DNA of 64,000 bases. Source: Collinsella sp. (GTDB lineage: Bacteria > Actinomycetota > Coriobacteriia > Coriobacteriales > Coriobacteriaceae). The position numbers and the translations under genes were made by a program. The notes below the pieces were generated by a model. It was not told the origin of the DNA. It saw nothing but the letters and a program-made list of their open reading frames with translations, and made no database searches. The stretch is from NCBI GenBank assembly GCA_031296755.1, contig JAUMMZ010000050.1, forward strand, positions 8,295 to 72,294, read 5' to 3'. Shown piece after piece: positions 25,695 to 36,518 of this stretch (position 1 is its first letter; the number at the start of each line of letters is the position of its first letter).

Positions 25695-26801
25695 ATGACC
25701 ATGTTTGCCCGCAACCTTTCCGTCGCGCGCTACCGCAGTTTCGATAGCTACCGTCTTGACCTGGACGAAGGCGTGACGGTGCTTGCGGGACCCAACGCGG
25801 CGGGAAAGACCAACCTCATAGAGGCGCTGCAGCTTTTGACGAGCGGCGCCTCGTTTAGGCATCCCACCGCTACCGAGCTCGTGCACGACGGCACGGGCTC
25901 GTGCAGGCTCGCGTTGAGGCTCGAGGGCGATGGCCGCGTGCTCGATATGGGGCTGGGTGTTGAGGACGGCAAGCGCTCGTTTAGCCGTAACGGCAAGAGG
26001 TGCTCGGCTGCCGGCGTGCGCGGGGTTATGCCGAGCGTGCTGTTTTGCCCCGATCATCTGGATATGGTCAAGCGCGGCGCCAGCGTGCGCCGCGCCGCCC
26101 TCGATGACTTTGGCGTGCAACTGAGCGCCCGTTACGCCGACCTGGTGAGCACCTACGGGCGTTGCGTGACGCAGCGCAACGCCCTGCTCAAGGAGACCTG
26201 GTGCTGCCGCGAGATGCTCGGTGCGTGGAATGACTCCATCGCCCGCGCCGGGTCAGCCCTGCTCGTGCATCGTTTGGCCCTGCTCGACCGACTGGCGGGC
26301 CATGTGCGCGCCGCGTATGGGCAGGTGGCGTCCGGCGAGGACGCAGGCGTGTCCTATGTATCCACACTGGGGGATTTACCTCAAACCGAGGGGCGCGAGG
26401 AACTTAAGGGCTGGGCGTACGAGCATATGCTCGCGGCCCTCGATGAGCGTGCCGATGAGGAGATGCGCCGCGGCGTGACGCTTGTGGGTCCGCATCGCGA
26501 CGAGATTGAGTTTACCGTTGCGGGTCGATCTGCCCGTTCGTTTGCCAGCCAAGGGCAGCAGCGAACGCTGGTGCTTGCCTGGAAGGTGGCAGAAGTGGCC
26601 GTGGCGCGCGATATCCTGGGCACCGCGCCACTGCTGCTTTTGGACGACGTGATGAGCGAGCTCGATGCCGGGCGCCGAGGCGCTTTTCTGCAGCTGATCG
26701 GTGATGACATCCAGACGGTCATAACCACCACCAACTTGGGGTACTTTACTGATGACCTGCTTGATCGAGCCAAGGTGGTGAGCATGGGTGAGGCGTGCTA
26801 A
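25695..26801 (+). CDS. recF: DNA replication and repair ATPase RecF
   Basis: 368 residues. Walker A LAGPNAAGKTNLIEAL (residues about 31-46), the ABC-type signature FASQGQQRTL and Walker B PLLLLDDVMSELD identify RecF, an SMC-like ATPase that directs RecOR to gapped DNA. Conserved position after dnaN. The end overlaps the start of the next gene by 14 bases. Confidence 0.96.
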   Translation: MTMFARNLSVARYRSFDSYRLDLDEGVTVLAGPNAAGKTNLIEALQLLTSGASFRHPTATELVHDGTGSCRLALRLEGDGRVLDMGLGVEDGKRSFSRNGKRCSAAGVRGVMPSVLFCPDHLDMVKRGASVRRAALDDFGVQLSARYADLVSTYGRCVTQRNALLKETWCCREMLGAWNDSIARAGSALLVHRLALLDRLAGHVRAAYGQVASGEDAGVSYVSTLGDLPQTEGREELKGWAYEHMLAALDERADEEMRRGVTLVGPHRDEIEFTVAGRSARSFASQGQQRTLVLAWKVAEVAVARDILGTAPLLLLDDVMSELDAGRRGAFLQLIGDDIQTVITTTNLGYFTDDLLDRAKVVSMGEAC

Positions 26802-27351
26802 TTACGAGCGCGAGAACGGAACGGTTGCCTTTGGCGGCTTTTTGGATGCCGAGCGTCAGCGCATCCTGGCGGCCGCGACACCTGAGCGCCGCGCGCAAAT
26901 GGAGGCTGCCGAGGAGTCGCGCGCGGTCTATCGTGCCTGGAATGCGGTGTGCTCGGGCACGCGCGAGGGACGCCACGTGACGGGCCTGCGCTACCTGCCC
27001 GAGTCCAATGAGCTGCTGGTGTATCTCGATTCGCCCTCGTGGACGCAGGAGATGACGCTGCTGCGCGAGATCATCCGGGCGCGCATGGAGCGGGCCGGCG
27101 CGCATGTGGACGGCCTGGTGTTCAAAACGACCGCGCCCGGTCACACGCCGCCGGCTGCCAAGGAGCGCCTGCGCCCGGCCGTGACCGAGCGACCGCCGGT
27201 TCCGCACGCCGATCTAAGCGAAGCCGAACGCGGCGAGATCGAGCGCCAAGTGGCGCCCATCGAAGACCAAAAACTGCGCGAGGCCCTCGAGAATGCCATG
27301 AGAGCCAGTGCCGAGTGGGCCAAGGGCGTGCAAAGCGAGAAAGAGCCTTAA
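26788..27351 (+). CDS. dciA: DciA-family (DUF721) replicative-helicase operator
   Basis: 187 residues from GTG 26788. The conserved DUF721 core lies at about 35-110: RAVYRAWNAVCSG, LYVYLDSPSWTQEM-like strand (LLVYLDSPSWTQEMTLL) and LREIIRARM. DciA proteins load or assist DnaB in bacteria lacking DnaC/DnaI, and the recF-dciA-gyrB order is typical of actinobacteria. A replicative helicase DnaB is encoded at 48.5 kb. The C-terminal half is charged and probably flexible. Confidence 0.85.
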   Translation: MRRANYERENGTVAFGGFLDAERQRILAAATPERRAQMEAAEESRAVYRAWNAVCSGTREGRHVTGLRYLPESNELLVYLDSPSWTQEMTLLREIIRARMERAGAHVDGLVFKTTAPGHTPPAAKERLRPAVTERPPVPHADLSEAERGEIERQVAPIEDQKLREALENAMRASAEWAKGVQSEKEP

Positions 27352-27377
27352 ATCGCATCTGGTGGCCTTGTAGAGCC

Positions 27378-27407
27378 AAATACCCTCGCTCCCGAGGGTA
27401 TTTTTTT
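27378..27407 (+). terminator. Terminator after dciA
   Basis: Stem AAATACCCTCG / CGAGGGTATTT with a four-base loop and a T7 tract, before gyrB. Confidence 0.9.
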
Positions 27408-27456
27408 ACGATAAACTAGTAAGGCTGTACACATTTTCTTAGCTGAAGGAGGACGT

Positions 27457-29487
27457 GTGGCAAACGAAAACGATTACGATGGCGGCGAGATTAAGATTCT
27501 CGAAGGTCTCGAGGCCGTTCGTAAGCGCCCGGGCATGTATATCGGCTCGACGAGCGCCAGCGGCCTGCATCACCTGGTGTGGGAGATCGTTGACAACTCC
27601 GTTGACGAGGCCATGGCCGGTTTCTGCACCGAGATTCACGTGACGGTCCACGCCGACAACTCCATCACGGTCGTCGACAACGGGCGAGGCATCCCCGTCG
27701 ACGAGCATCCCATCAAAAAGATCCCGACGCTCGAGGTCGTTATGACGATCCTGCACGCCGGCGGGAAGTTCGATAACTCGGCCTACAAGGTCTCGGGCGG
27801 ACTGCACGGCGTGGGCATCTCCGTCGTCAACGCACTGTCCAAGCGCGTGGTCGTGCAGGTGCGCCGTGATGGCAGCGTCTACGAGATGGAGTTCTCGCGC
27901 GGCAAGACCGTCAAGAAGATGGAGGTCGTGGGCACCTCGGATTCGACGGGTACCACCGTCAGCTTCTGGCCCGACGACGAGATTTTCGAGACCTGTGTCT
28001 ACGATTTCGATACGCTGCACAACCGTCTGCAGGAGACGGCGTTCCTCAATAAGAATCTAAAGATTGTGCTGACCGACGAGCGCGAGGCGACTCCCCACGT
28101 GGAGGAGTTCTGCTACGAGGGCGGCATCATCGACTTCGTCAAGTTCCTCAACGACGGCAAAGACGTTCCCGAGGCCTTCAAGGAGCCCATCTATATCGAG
28201 GGCAAGTCGGATCCGGATGCGCCCGTGACCAAGATGGGCGAGGTCGAGGTGTCCCTGCAGTGGAATGCCGGCTACGGCGAGAACGTCATGTCGTTTGCCA
28301 ACGACATCTACACCCCCGAGGGCGGCATGCATCTCGAGGGTTTCCGCACCGCTCTCACCCGCGTGATCAACGATTACGCTCGCAAGCAGAACCTACTCAA
28401 GGAGAAGGAGGCCAACCTGAGCGGCGACGACGTGCGCGAGGGGCTTTCGGCCGTCATCTCGGTCAAGCTGCCCGACCCGCAGTTTGAGGGCCAAACCAAG
28501 GCCAAGCTCGGCAGCTCCTACATGCGCGCGCTCACGCTCAAGATCGTGACCGATGGGCTGACCGATTATCTGGAGGAGCATCCCAAACCCGCCCGCGAGA
28601 TCGTCAAGAAGGCCCAGCAGGCATGCAAGGCCCGCAACGCCGCCCGCAAGGCGCGTGAGGCGACCCGCCGCAAGAGCCTGCTCGAGACGGCGTCGCTGCC
28701 CGGCAAGCTCGCCGACTGCTCGGTACGCGATGCCGAGCTGACCGAGCTCTTTATCGTAGAGGGCGACTCGGCAGGCGGTTCGGCCAAGGACGGCCGTCGC
28801 CGAGACATCCAGGCGATTCTGCCCCTGCGCGGCAAGATTTTGAACGTCGAGCGCGTGGGTGACCACCGCGCGTTCTCGAGCGACACCATCCAATCCCTGA
28901 TCACCGCGATCGGCTGCGGCATCACGACGAGCGCCGGCGACGGTGGCGACTTCGATATCAGCAAGGCGCGCTACCACAAGATCATCATCATGACCGATGC
29001 AGACGTTGACGGTGCGCATATCCGCATCCTGCTGCTGACGTTCTTCTACAAGTACATGCGCCCGCTGATCGATGCCGGCTATGTCTATGTTGCCTGCCCG
29101 CCCATCTTTGGCATTAAGGTACGCAACAAGATCCATTACGTGTATCCCAACGGCCGCCAGCCCGAAGACGAGATTCTGCGCGACACCATTCAGAGCCTGG
29201 GCCTGAACCCCGACGACAACGACGAGGACGGCAAGGCCAAGGACGGCAAGATCACCAAGAAGCGCAAGGGCTATACCGTCCAGCGCTACAAGGGCCTGGG
29301 CGAGATGGACCCCAAGCAGCTTGCCTCGACGACGATGGACCCCAAGACCCGTATCCTGCAGCGCGTGTCGATCGAGGACGCCGTGGTTGCGGACCGCGCC
29401 GTGCGCGAGCTGATGGGCTCCGAGGTCGGCTATCGCCGCGAGTACATTGAAAAACACGCGCATGACGCGCGCTTCTTAGACGCCTAA
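27457..29487 (+). CDS. gyrB: DNA gyrase subunit B
   Basis: 676 residues. The GHKL ATP site (EIVDNSVDEAMAG, VDNGRGIPVDEH, GGLHGVGISVVNALS) is followed by the transducer domain and the TOPRIM domain (IVEGDSAGGSAKDGR, MTDADVDGAHIR) and the C-terminal GLGEMDPKQL segment. Together with GyrA it introduces negative supercoils. GTG start with AAGGAGG upstream. It is separated from gyrA by a long palindrome. Confidence 0.97.
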   Translation: MANENDYDGGEIKILEGLEAVRKRPGMYIGSTSASGLHHLVWEIVDNSVDEAMAGFCTEIHVTVHADNSITVVDNGRGIPVDEHPIKKIPTLEVVMTILHAGGKFDNSAYKVSGGLHGVGISVVNALSKRVVVQVRRDGSVYEMEFSRGKTVKKMEVVGTSDSTGTTVSFWPDDEIFETCVYDFDTLHNRLQETAFLNKNLKIVLTDEREATPHVEEFCYEGGIIDFVKFLNDGKDVPEAFKEPIYIEGKSDPDAPVTKMGEVEVSLQWNAGYGENVMSFANDIYTPEGGMHLEGFRTALTRVINDYARKQNLLKEKEANLSGDDVREGLSAVISVKLPDPQFEGQTKAKLGSSYMRALTLKIVTDGLTDYLEEHPKPAREIVKKAQQACKARNAARKAREATRRKSLLETASLPGKLADCSVRDAELTELFIVEGDSAGGSAKDGRRRDIQAILPLRGKILNVERVGDHRAFSSDTIQSLITAIGCGITTSAGDGGDFDISKARYHKIIIMTDADVDGAHIRILLLTFFYKYMRPLIDAGYVYVACPPIFGIKVRNKIHYVYPNGRQPEDEILRDTIQSLGLNPDDNDEDGKAKDGKITKKRKGYTVQRYKGLGEMDPKQLASTTMDPKTRILQRVSIEDAVVADRAVRELMGSEVGYRREYIEKHAHDARFLDA

Positions 29488-29493
29488 CCTGTT

Positions 29494-29594
29494 CGGCTTT
29501 CCCAGCCACCGCACCTTCGCCCTCAATCGTCGGTCGCGTACCCAAGTACGCTTCCCTCCTCTTTCGAGCGAATCTGCGGCACCTGGAAAAGCCG
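29494..29594. repeat. Long intergenic palindrome between gyrB and gyrA (core family A)
   Basis: Twenty-base arms at 29494-29513 and 29575-29594 match 16 of 20 as inverted repeats. Between them, on the minus strand, the core 29564-29523 reads AAAGAGGAGGGAAGCGTA, six variable bases, then TACGCGACCGACGATTGA. The same core is at 53514-53555 with unrelated arms. The core contains a small inner inverted repeat GCGTA / TACGC. Confidence 0.75.
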
Positions 29595-29642
29595 TCTCCG
29601 TGGCAGGGAACTAATGGACCACGCAAACCATGAGGAGGTAAC

Positions 29643-32372
29643 GTGGCAGACGATATCAACAATAACGAGGGTATGGGCGAGGCCGGCATGCCCGACGATC
29701 TGAAGCGCCTGCTTGCCCGTGCTGAGCAGGGCGAGGACGGCGACCCGGACGCCTATAACCCCGATGCCGATGATGATGAGGAAGAAGACGACGCCGAGCT
29801 CGAGGAGAGCTTTGGCGAAGTCGACCGTGGCGCCTCGGCCGGCGAGGATATCAACGGCGGCCAGCTCCAGATTTCGGAGTTTGGCCGCGAGATGAAGCAG
29901 TCGTTCATCGAGTATTCGATGTCGGTTATCACGGCGCGCGCCCTGCCGGACGTGCGCGACGGCTTAAAGCCGGTGCACCGCCGCATCCTGTACGCGATGA
30001 ACGAGAGCGGCATCTACCCCAACCGCCCGCACAAGAAGTCAGCTTGGACGGTCGGCGAAGTTATCGGTAAGTACCACCCGCATGGCGACTCCGCGGTCTA
30101 TGAGGCCATGGTCCGCCTGGCGCAGTGGTTCTCCATGCGCACGCCGCTCATCGACGGTCACGGCAACTTCGGCAACATCGACGGCGACGGCGCGGCGGCC
30201 ATGCGTTACACCGAGAGCCGCCTGGCAAAGCCCGCCATGGAACTGTTGCGTGACTTGCAGAAGGATACCGTCGACTGGCAGCCCAACTACGACGAATCGC
30301 TCGCCGAGCCCGTGGCTCTGCCTGCGCGCTTCCCCAACCTGCTGGTCAACGGCAGCCAGGGCATCGCCGTCGGCATGGCCACCAATATCGCCCCGCACAA
30401 CCTCACCGAGGCGATCGAGGCCACCTGCTACCTGATCGACAACCCCGACGCCACCGTCGACGAGCTCATGCAGATCATGCCCGGTCCGGACTTCCCCACC
30501 GGCGCCATCATCATGGGCAGCGCCGGCATTAAGCAGAGCTACGAGACCGGCCGCGGCTCCATTACCGTGCGTGCCAAGGCACATGTGGAGTCCACCAAGA
30601 CCGGCCGCAGCCGCCTGGTCTTTACCGAGATTCCCTACATGGTCAACAAGGGCACCCTGCAGGAGAAGATCGCCCAGCTCGTCAACGACAAGCGCATCGA
30701 GGGTATCTCGGATATGCGCGATGAGTCCAACCAGAAGGGTATCCGTCTGGTCATCGAGCTCAAGAAGGGCGTCATTCCGCAGGTCGTGCTCAACAATCTG
30801 TATAAGTACACCTCGCTGCAGACGACCTTTGGCGCCAACAACCTGGCGCTCGTCAACGGCGTTCCCAAATGCCTGAGCCTGCGCGAGATGCTGCAGCACT
30901 ACATCGACCACCAGGTCGACGTCGTCACTCGCCGCACTCGCTTCGACCTTAAGAAGGCCCAGGCCCGCGCGCATATCCTTGAGGGCTACCTGATGGCCCT
31001 CGACCATATCGACGAGGTCATTAGCATCATCCGCTCCTCGCAGACCGACTCCGAGGCCAGCAGCCGCTTGATCGAGCGCTTTGGCTTTACGCCCGAGCAG
31101 ACCACGGCCATCCTCGAGATGAAGTTGCGCCGCCTGACCGGCCTGGAGCGCGACAAAATTCAGGAAGAGCTCGACGGCCTGCGCCGCGCCATCGCCTACT
31201 ACGAGGACCTGCTGGCGCATGAGGAGAAGATCCTGGGCGTCATCAAGGAGGAGATGCGCGAGATCTCCAAGAAGTTCGGCGATAAGCGCCGTACCGAGAT
31301 CAGCCAGGTTGAGAAGGACCTGGATGTTGAGGACCTCATCGCCGACGAGGATATGGTCGTGACCATCACCCACACCGGCTATGTCAAGCGCATTCCGGTG
31401 GCCGCCTACCGTGCCCAGAAGCGCGGTGGCAAGGGCGTGTCGGGCGTCAACCTCAAAGAGGACGACGTCATCGACGAGATGTTCATCGCGTCCACGCACG
31501 AGTACGTGCTGTTCTTCTCGAGCAAGGGAAAGGTCTATCGCCTGAAGGTGCACGAGCTGCCGGTGGGTACGCGCCAGGCGCGCGGTACCGCGATCGTCAA
31601 CCTGCTGCCCTTTGAGGACGGCGAGAAGATCGCGAGCGTCATCAGCTGCCGCGAGTTCCCGGCCGACGAGTACCTGATGTTTGCCACCAAGAGCGGCATG
31701 GTCAAGAAGACCGTGATGAGTGCGTATGACCGCAGCCGTCGCGACGGCCTGATCGCTATCAACCTGCGTGACGATGACGCGCTGCTGAACGTGCGCCGCG
31801 TGCGCGAGGGTGACAAGATCATCCTGGCCACCACTGAGGGCAAGGCGATCATGTTCTCCGAGGAGCAGGTGCGCGCCACCGGCCGCGATACCAGCGGCGT
31901 TCGCGGTATCGGTATGAAGGACGGCGTGAGCGTTCTGGGCATGGAAGTCACTAACGGCAACGGCGATCTGTTCGTCATCACCGAGCGCGGCTACGGCAAG
32001 CGTACGCCGGTTGCGGACTACCCGGAGCAGAATCGCGGCGGCCAGGGCGTCTACACCATCCAAATGACCGAGCGTAAGGGTAACCTCGCGGCCATGAAGA
32101 CGGTGGGCCCGCAGCACGAGCTGTTCATCGTGACGGAGGGCGCGACGGTCATTCGCGTCAAGACCGACGAGATCAGCCAGACCGGCCGCGCCACCCAGGG
32201 CGTCAAGATGATGACCGTCGACGACAACGACCGCATCTGCGCCGTAGCTCGCATGACGGCCGCCAAAGAGAAGCCCGAGGGCGAAGCCACAGAAGACAGC
32301 TCCGCTCCCGAAGAAACCCCTGTCGATCTAGGCGACGGCAACGACATGCCAGAAGATCTCCTAGACGAGTAA
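29643..32372 (+). CDS. gyrA: DNA gyrase subunit A
   Basis: 909 residues from GTG (GAGGAGG upstream). An acidic N-terminal extension of about 75 residues precedes the usual start region (FGREMKQSFIEYSMSVI). The active-site tyrosine is in AAMRYTESRL. The quinolone-determining region reads HPHGDSAVYEAMVRL, with the serine intact, so no classical resistance change is visible. The GyrA box in the C-terminal beta-pinwheel is QKRGGKG. The C-terminus carries an acidic tail. Confidence 0.97.
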   Translation: MADDINNNEGMGEAGMPDDLKRLLARAEQGEDGDPDAYNPDADDDEEEDDAELEESFGEVDRGASAGEDINGGQLQISEFGREMKQSFIEYSMSVITARALPDVRDGLKPVHRRILYAMNESGIYPNRPHKKSAWTVGEVIGKYHPHGDSAVYEAMVRLAQWFSMRTPLIDGHGNFGNIDGDGAAAMRYTESRLAKPAMELLRDLQKDTVDWQPNYDESLAEPVALPARFPNLLVNGSQGIAVGMATNIAPHNLTEAIEATCYLIDNPDATVDELMQIMPGPDFPTGAIIMGSAGIKQSYETGRGSITVRAKAHVESTKTGRSRLVFTEIPYMVNKGTLQEKIAQLVNDKRIEGISDMRDESNQKGIRLVIELKKGVIPQVVLNNLYKYTSLQTTFGANNLALVNGVPKCLSLREMLQHYIDHQVDVVTRRTRFDLKKAQARAHILEGYLMALDHIDEVISIIRSSQTDSEASSRLIERFGFTPEQTTAILEMKLRRLTGLERDKIQEELDGLRRAIAYYEDLLAHEEKILGVIKEEMREISKKFGDKRRTEISQVEKDLDVEDLIADEDMVVTITHTGYVKRIPVAAYRAQKRGGKGVSGVNLKEDDVIDEMFIASTHEYVLFFSSKGKVYRLKVHELPVGTRQARGTAIVNLLPFEDGEKIASVISCREFPADEYLMFATKSGMVKKTVMSAYDRSRRDGLIAINLRDDDALLNVRRVREGDKIILATTEGKAIMFSEEQVRATGRDTSGVRGIGMKDGVSVLGMEVTNGNGDLFVITERGYGKRTPVADYPEQNRGGQGVYTIQMTERKGNLAAMKTVGPQHELFIVTEGATVIRVKTDEISQTGRATQGVKMMTVDDNDRICAVARMTAAKEKPEGEATEDSSAPEETPVDLGDGNDMPEDLLDE

Positions 32373-32412
32373 GAGGCCCTAACTGGTAGAAAATATCAGA
32401 CCCCATATATCG

Positions 32413-32445
32413 GCGGTCGGCGCACTGCGCGCCGACCGCTTTTTT
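32413..32445 (+). terminator. Terminator of gyrA
   Basis: 11-bp perfect stem GCGGTCGGCGC / GCGCCGACCGC with loop ACTGC and a T6 tract. Confidence 0.9.
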
Positions 32446-32463
32446 GAAAACCTTGGGACCCTA

Positions 32464-32597
32464 TGGTCGCTGGGCTGGCGAGATGGTTTTGGTTTGTCGC
32501 GAGTTCCGCACGCAAAGAAGGCCACTTAATGTGGCCTTCGTCTTGCGCAGGACTGTCCGAGCAGCAAACCAAAACCATCTCGCCAGCCCAGCGACCA
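32464..32597. repeat. 134-bp palindrome between gyrA and the tRNA cluster
   Basis: Perfect 32-base arms (32464-32495 and 32566-32597) surround a 70-base centre. The centre holds its own perfect hairpin GAAGGCCAC-TTAAT-GTGGCCTTC (32517-32539). The arms are unlike those of the other palindromes in the window. Neither strand has a convincing gene. Confidence 0.85.
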
Positions 32598-32625
32598 CCC
32601 CTCCCAAAGATTTTCAAAAAAGTTG

Positions 32626-32655
32626 TTGACGCGCGCGTAACGACTCGTCTAATAT
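32626..32655 (+). promoter_or_regulatory. Promoter of the tRNA Ile-Ala-Ile cluster
   Basis: TTGACG, 18-base spacer, TAATAT, ending 14 bases before the first tRNA. Confidence 0.75.
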
Positions 32656-32669
32656 ATCCCTTGCGCGAT

Positions 32670-32746
32670 GGACCTGTAGCTCAGTTGGTTAGAGCGTCCG
32701 GCTGATAACCGGGAGGTCACAAGTTCGAATCTTGTCAGGTCCACCA
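32670..32746 (+). tRNA. tRNA-Ile (anticodon GAT), copy 1
   Basis: Complete cloverleaf with acceptor GGACCTG / CAGGTCC, anticodon loop CTGATAA and encoded CCA. Identical in sequence to copy 2 at 32894. Confidence 0.97.
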
Positions 32747-32757
32747 CTTTCTTTCGC

Positions 32758-32802
32758 AATAAACACCCCAGCGAGAGCCGAGTCGCCGCTGGGGTGTTTA
32801 TT
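32758..32802 (+). terminator. Terminator-like hairpin between tRNA-Ile 1 and tRNA-Ala
   Basis: Perfect 16-bp stem (AATAAACACCCCAGCG and complement) with a 13-base loop; only a weak T tract follows, so read-through is possible. Confidence 0.6.
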
Positions 32803-32813
32803 ACTGTCTCCGT

Positions 32814-32889
32814 GGGGGTTTAGCTCAGCTGGGAGAGCGCGGGCTTTGCAAGCCTGAGGTCAGGGGTTCGATCCCCCTAACCTCCACCA
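32814..32889 (+). tRNA. tRNA-Ala (anticodon TGC)
   Basis: Complete cloverleaf with acceptor GGGGGTT / AACCTCC, containing the alanine identity pair G3-U70, anticodon loop TTTGCAA and encoded CCA. Confidence 0.97.
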
Positions 32890-32893
32890 TGAT

Positions 32894-32970
32894 GGACCTG
32901 TAGCTCAGTTGGTTAGAGCGTCCGGCTGATAACCGGGAGGTCACAAGTTCGAATCTTGTCAGGTCCACCA
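32894..32970 (+). tRNA. tRNA-Ile (anticodon GAT), copy 2
   Basis: Identical to copy 1, five bases after tRNA-Ala. Ile(GAT)-Ala(TGC) pairs normally sit in rRNA operon spacers, but no rRNA is present here. Confidence 0.97.
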
Positions 32971-32983
32971 TCAAAACTGTGAA

Positions 32984-33016
32984 GAGCCCTGGGGCATTGC
33001 CTCGGGGCTTTTTTCT
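32984..33016 (+). terminator. Terminator of the tRNA cluster
   Basis: Stem AGCCCTGGGGC / GCCTCGGGGCT with two wobble pairs, followed by a T6 tract. Confidence 0.8.
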
Positions 33017-33129
33017 TGTCTGCGATAAATCTCATTTTGGTTTTGTGTGCTGTGCGAAAGATTGGGTAGTATAGCTATTCAATGCGGCGACCCTGCCGCG
33101 TGTTAACCGCTACGTACCGGAGGTGTTCC

Positions 33130-33630
33130 ATGGTTCGTGTCGACATAGAGACCATCGTCATGGCCGCCGGTCCCGTGCCATCGCTTATCGTGCTTCGCGA
33201 GCGCTGCAGCAAATCGGATTCGCCCGCGCCACTGCGTTCCCTTTCCATTCAGACTGGTTCGTTTGAGGCTGCTGCCATTAGCCGTGGCATCGATAGCGGC
33301 CGCGCCGAGCGCCCAATTACCCATGACCTGTTGCTCGATACTGTTGGTGCCCTGGGCGCCAAGCTCGAGCGCATCGAGATCGTTCGCGCCGAGCCGCCGG
33401 TGTTCTACGCGACGATCGTCGTACTGGCCGATGGTGACGAGCGCAAGATCGACGCCCGTCCCAGTGATGCCATTGCCCTTGCCGTGCGCAGCAATGCTCC
33501 CATGTTTGTGGAGGACGACATCATGAATCGCCTGGGCACTGTGTCTACCCACGCCGAGGAAGTCGACGACGAGCAAGAGTTCGAGAAGTTCGACGAGTTC
33601 GTCCATACGCTCTCCCCCGATGACTTCTAA
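33130..33630 (+). CDS. Bifunctional nuclease (BFN/DUF151) domain protein
   Basis: 166 residues from ATG 33130 with GGAGG upstream; an earlier in-frame ATG at 33082 lacks a site. The BFN core is clear: RSLSIQTGSFEAAAISRGI, ITHDLLLDTVGALGAKLERI, FYATIVV and IDARPSDAIALAVRSNAPMFV. An acidic C-terminal tail follows. BFN proteins were described as nucleases with RNase and DNase activity in plants; the bacterial role is uncertain. It starts a run of plus-strand genes leading to typA. Confidence 0.88.
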   Translation: MVRVDIETIVMAAGPVPSLIVLRERCSKSDSPAPLRSLSIQTGSFEAAAISRGIDSGRAERPITHDLLLDTVGALGAKLERIEIVRAEPPVFYATIVVLADGDERKIDARPSDAIALAVRSNAPMFVEDDIMNRLGTVSTHAEEVDDEQEFEKFDEFVHTLSPDDF

Positions 33631-34020
33631 ATGCGGGGCGGCCAGGATGCGGAGCGTTCGCTGATGGCCGGCGGTATGTCGGCTGAGGCGGCGGCCATTG
33701 CGCGCGAGGCCCAGATGCGCTCGGAGGCTTCTGAGGCGGCTCGCATTGCCTATGTGACGCAGGCCCGCACGCTTCGCGAACGCCGCGGCTCGTTTATCAA
33801 GATGGTTGTCGTCTCCGCCCTTGTCGCGGCAATCTGCTCGCGCCTTCGTGGTACAGTTGGTGCGCTTGGGTTTTCGATCTCTACGGGCCTCGTGATCTGG
33901 GGTGTGGTCGATGCGGTAATGCTGACCAGTCAGATCAAGGTGCTCGACAAGCGCGCGGCGGACATGATGCGCGCCCGCGACGCTGCCGCCAAGATCGCCG
34001 CCGAGGCACAAGAACTGTAA
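33631..34020 (+). CDS. Small membrane protein, unknown function
   Basis: 129 residues; its ATG directly follows the stop codon of the BFN gene. A charged Ala-rich helix is followed by two membrane segments (about 57-72 and 78-97) and another charged helix at the C-terminus. No family recognised. Coupled expression with the BFN-domain protein is likely. Confidence 0.75.
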   Translation: MRGGQDAERSLMAGGMSAEAAAIAREAQMRSEASEAARIAYVTQARTLRERRGSFIKMVVVSALVAAICSRLRGTVGALGFSISTGLVIWGVVDAVMLTSQIKVLDKRAADMMRARDAAAKIAAEAQEL

Positions 34021-34050
34021 CGACGCCAGACTCGATGGGAAGGTCTAAAG

Positions 34051-34500
34051 ATGGCACAGGATATGCAGGACGCCGGTAACGTCTCCGCCGAGCTCGACGC
34101 CATGGTGTGCGATCTGATCGGTGCGTTCTTGGACGACCTTGCCGCCGGCGAAAACCCTGGCGTGGTCGTGGCAATTGAGGACGCCGCATCCAACCGTTAT
34201 CTGGCGGCGCTCGATGAGGATGGCGAAGAGGCGTGCCTCGAGGCGGCCACCAACTTTATCTCCGAGCACAAGATGGGTCTTAAGGACGAGGGCCTGGGCC
34301 GTATCGCCCGCTATGCCATCGGCTACACCGGTTGTGTCGAGATTGACGGCGGCTATCACGATGCTCTGCTCGTGAGCTTCTTCGAAACCACGCTCGAGAG
34401 CGGTTTTTCGGCATATGTGCTGTATGAGGGTATGGGCGCCGGCGATGGTTTTATGTGGAGCGACCCTGAACCTGCAGGTGAGGAAACCCCTCTCATCTAA
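34051..34500 (+). CDS. Conserved hypothetical acidic protein
   Basis: 149 residues with GGAAGG upstream of the ATG. Acidic, no signal peptide or membrane segment; predicted as alpha/beta (VVVAIEDAASNRYLAALDEDGEE, LLVSFFETTLESGFSAYVLYE). I do not recognise a family. Its place between a BFN-domain gene and typA gives no firm clue. Confidence 0.75.
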   Translation: MAQDMQDAGNVSAELDAMVCDLIGAFLDDLAAGENPGVVVAIEDAASNRYLAALDEDGEEACLEAATNFISEHKMGLKDEGLGRIARYAIGYTGCVEIDGGYHDALLVSFFETTLESGFSAYVLYEGMGAGDGFMWSDPEPAGEETPLI

Positions 34501-34617
34501 AATCGCTAAAATAAACGAGTTTTCGGTAAAAGGCTCAATATTCCCGCTGAGCGTTGTATCGCTGGGCGGGCCGCATACGCGTGCCGTTTGTATATGGATA
34601 GAAGATAGGGGAACTAC

Positions 34618-36456
<1,839 letters not shown>

Positions 36457-36483
36457 GCGCTGGGGCTTATAACCGCCAATAAG

Positions 36484-36518
36484 AAAGGGCGTCGACCGCA
36501 ATGGTCGGCGCCCTTTTT
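36484..36518 (+). terminator. Terminator of typA
   Basis: 14-bp stem AAAGGGCGTCGACC / GGTCGGCGCCCTTT (one wobble) running into a T5 tract. Confidence 0.85.

Noticed and set aside
30060..30120. Possible quinolone-resistance change in GyrA (Glu where E. coli has Asp87)
   Set aside because: Glu at this place is normal in many Gram-positive gyrases, and the key Ser is intact.
30039..32117. 692-codon minus-strand frame
   Set aside because: Antisense shadow of gyrA in GC-rich codons; no start context and no domain.
32396..32629. Short frames on both strands in the gyrA-tRNA spacer sharing the same peptide
   Set aside because: The shared peptide is the result of the perfect inverted repeat, not of coding.
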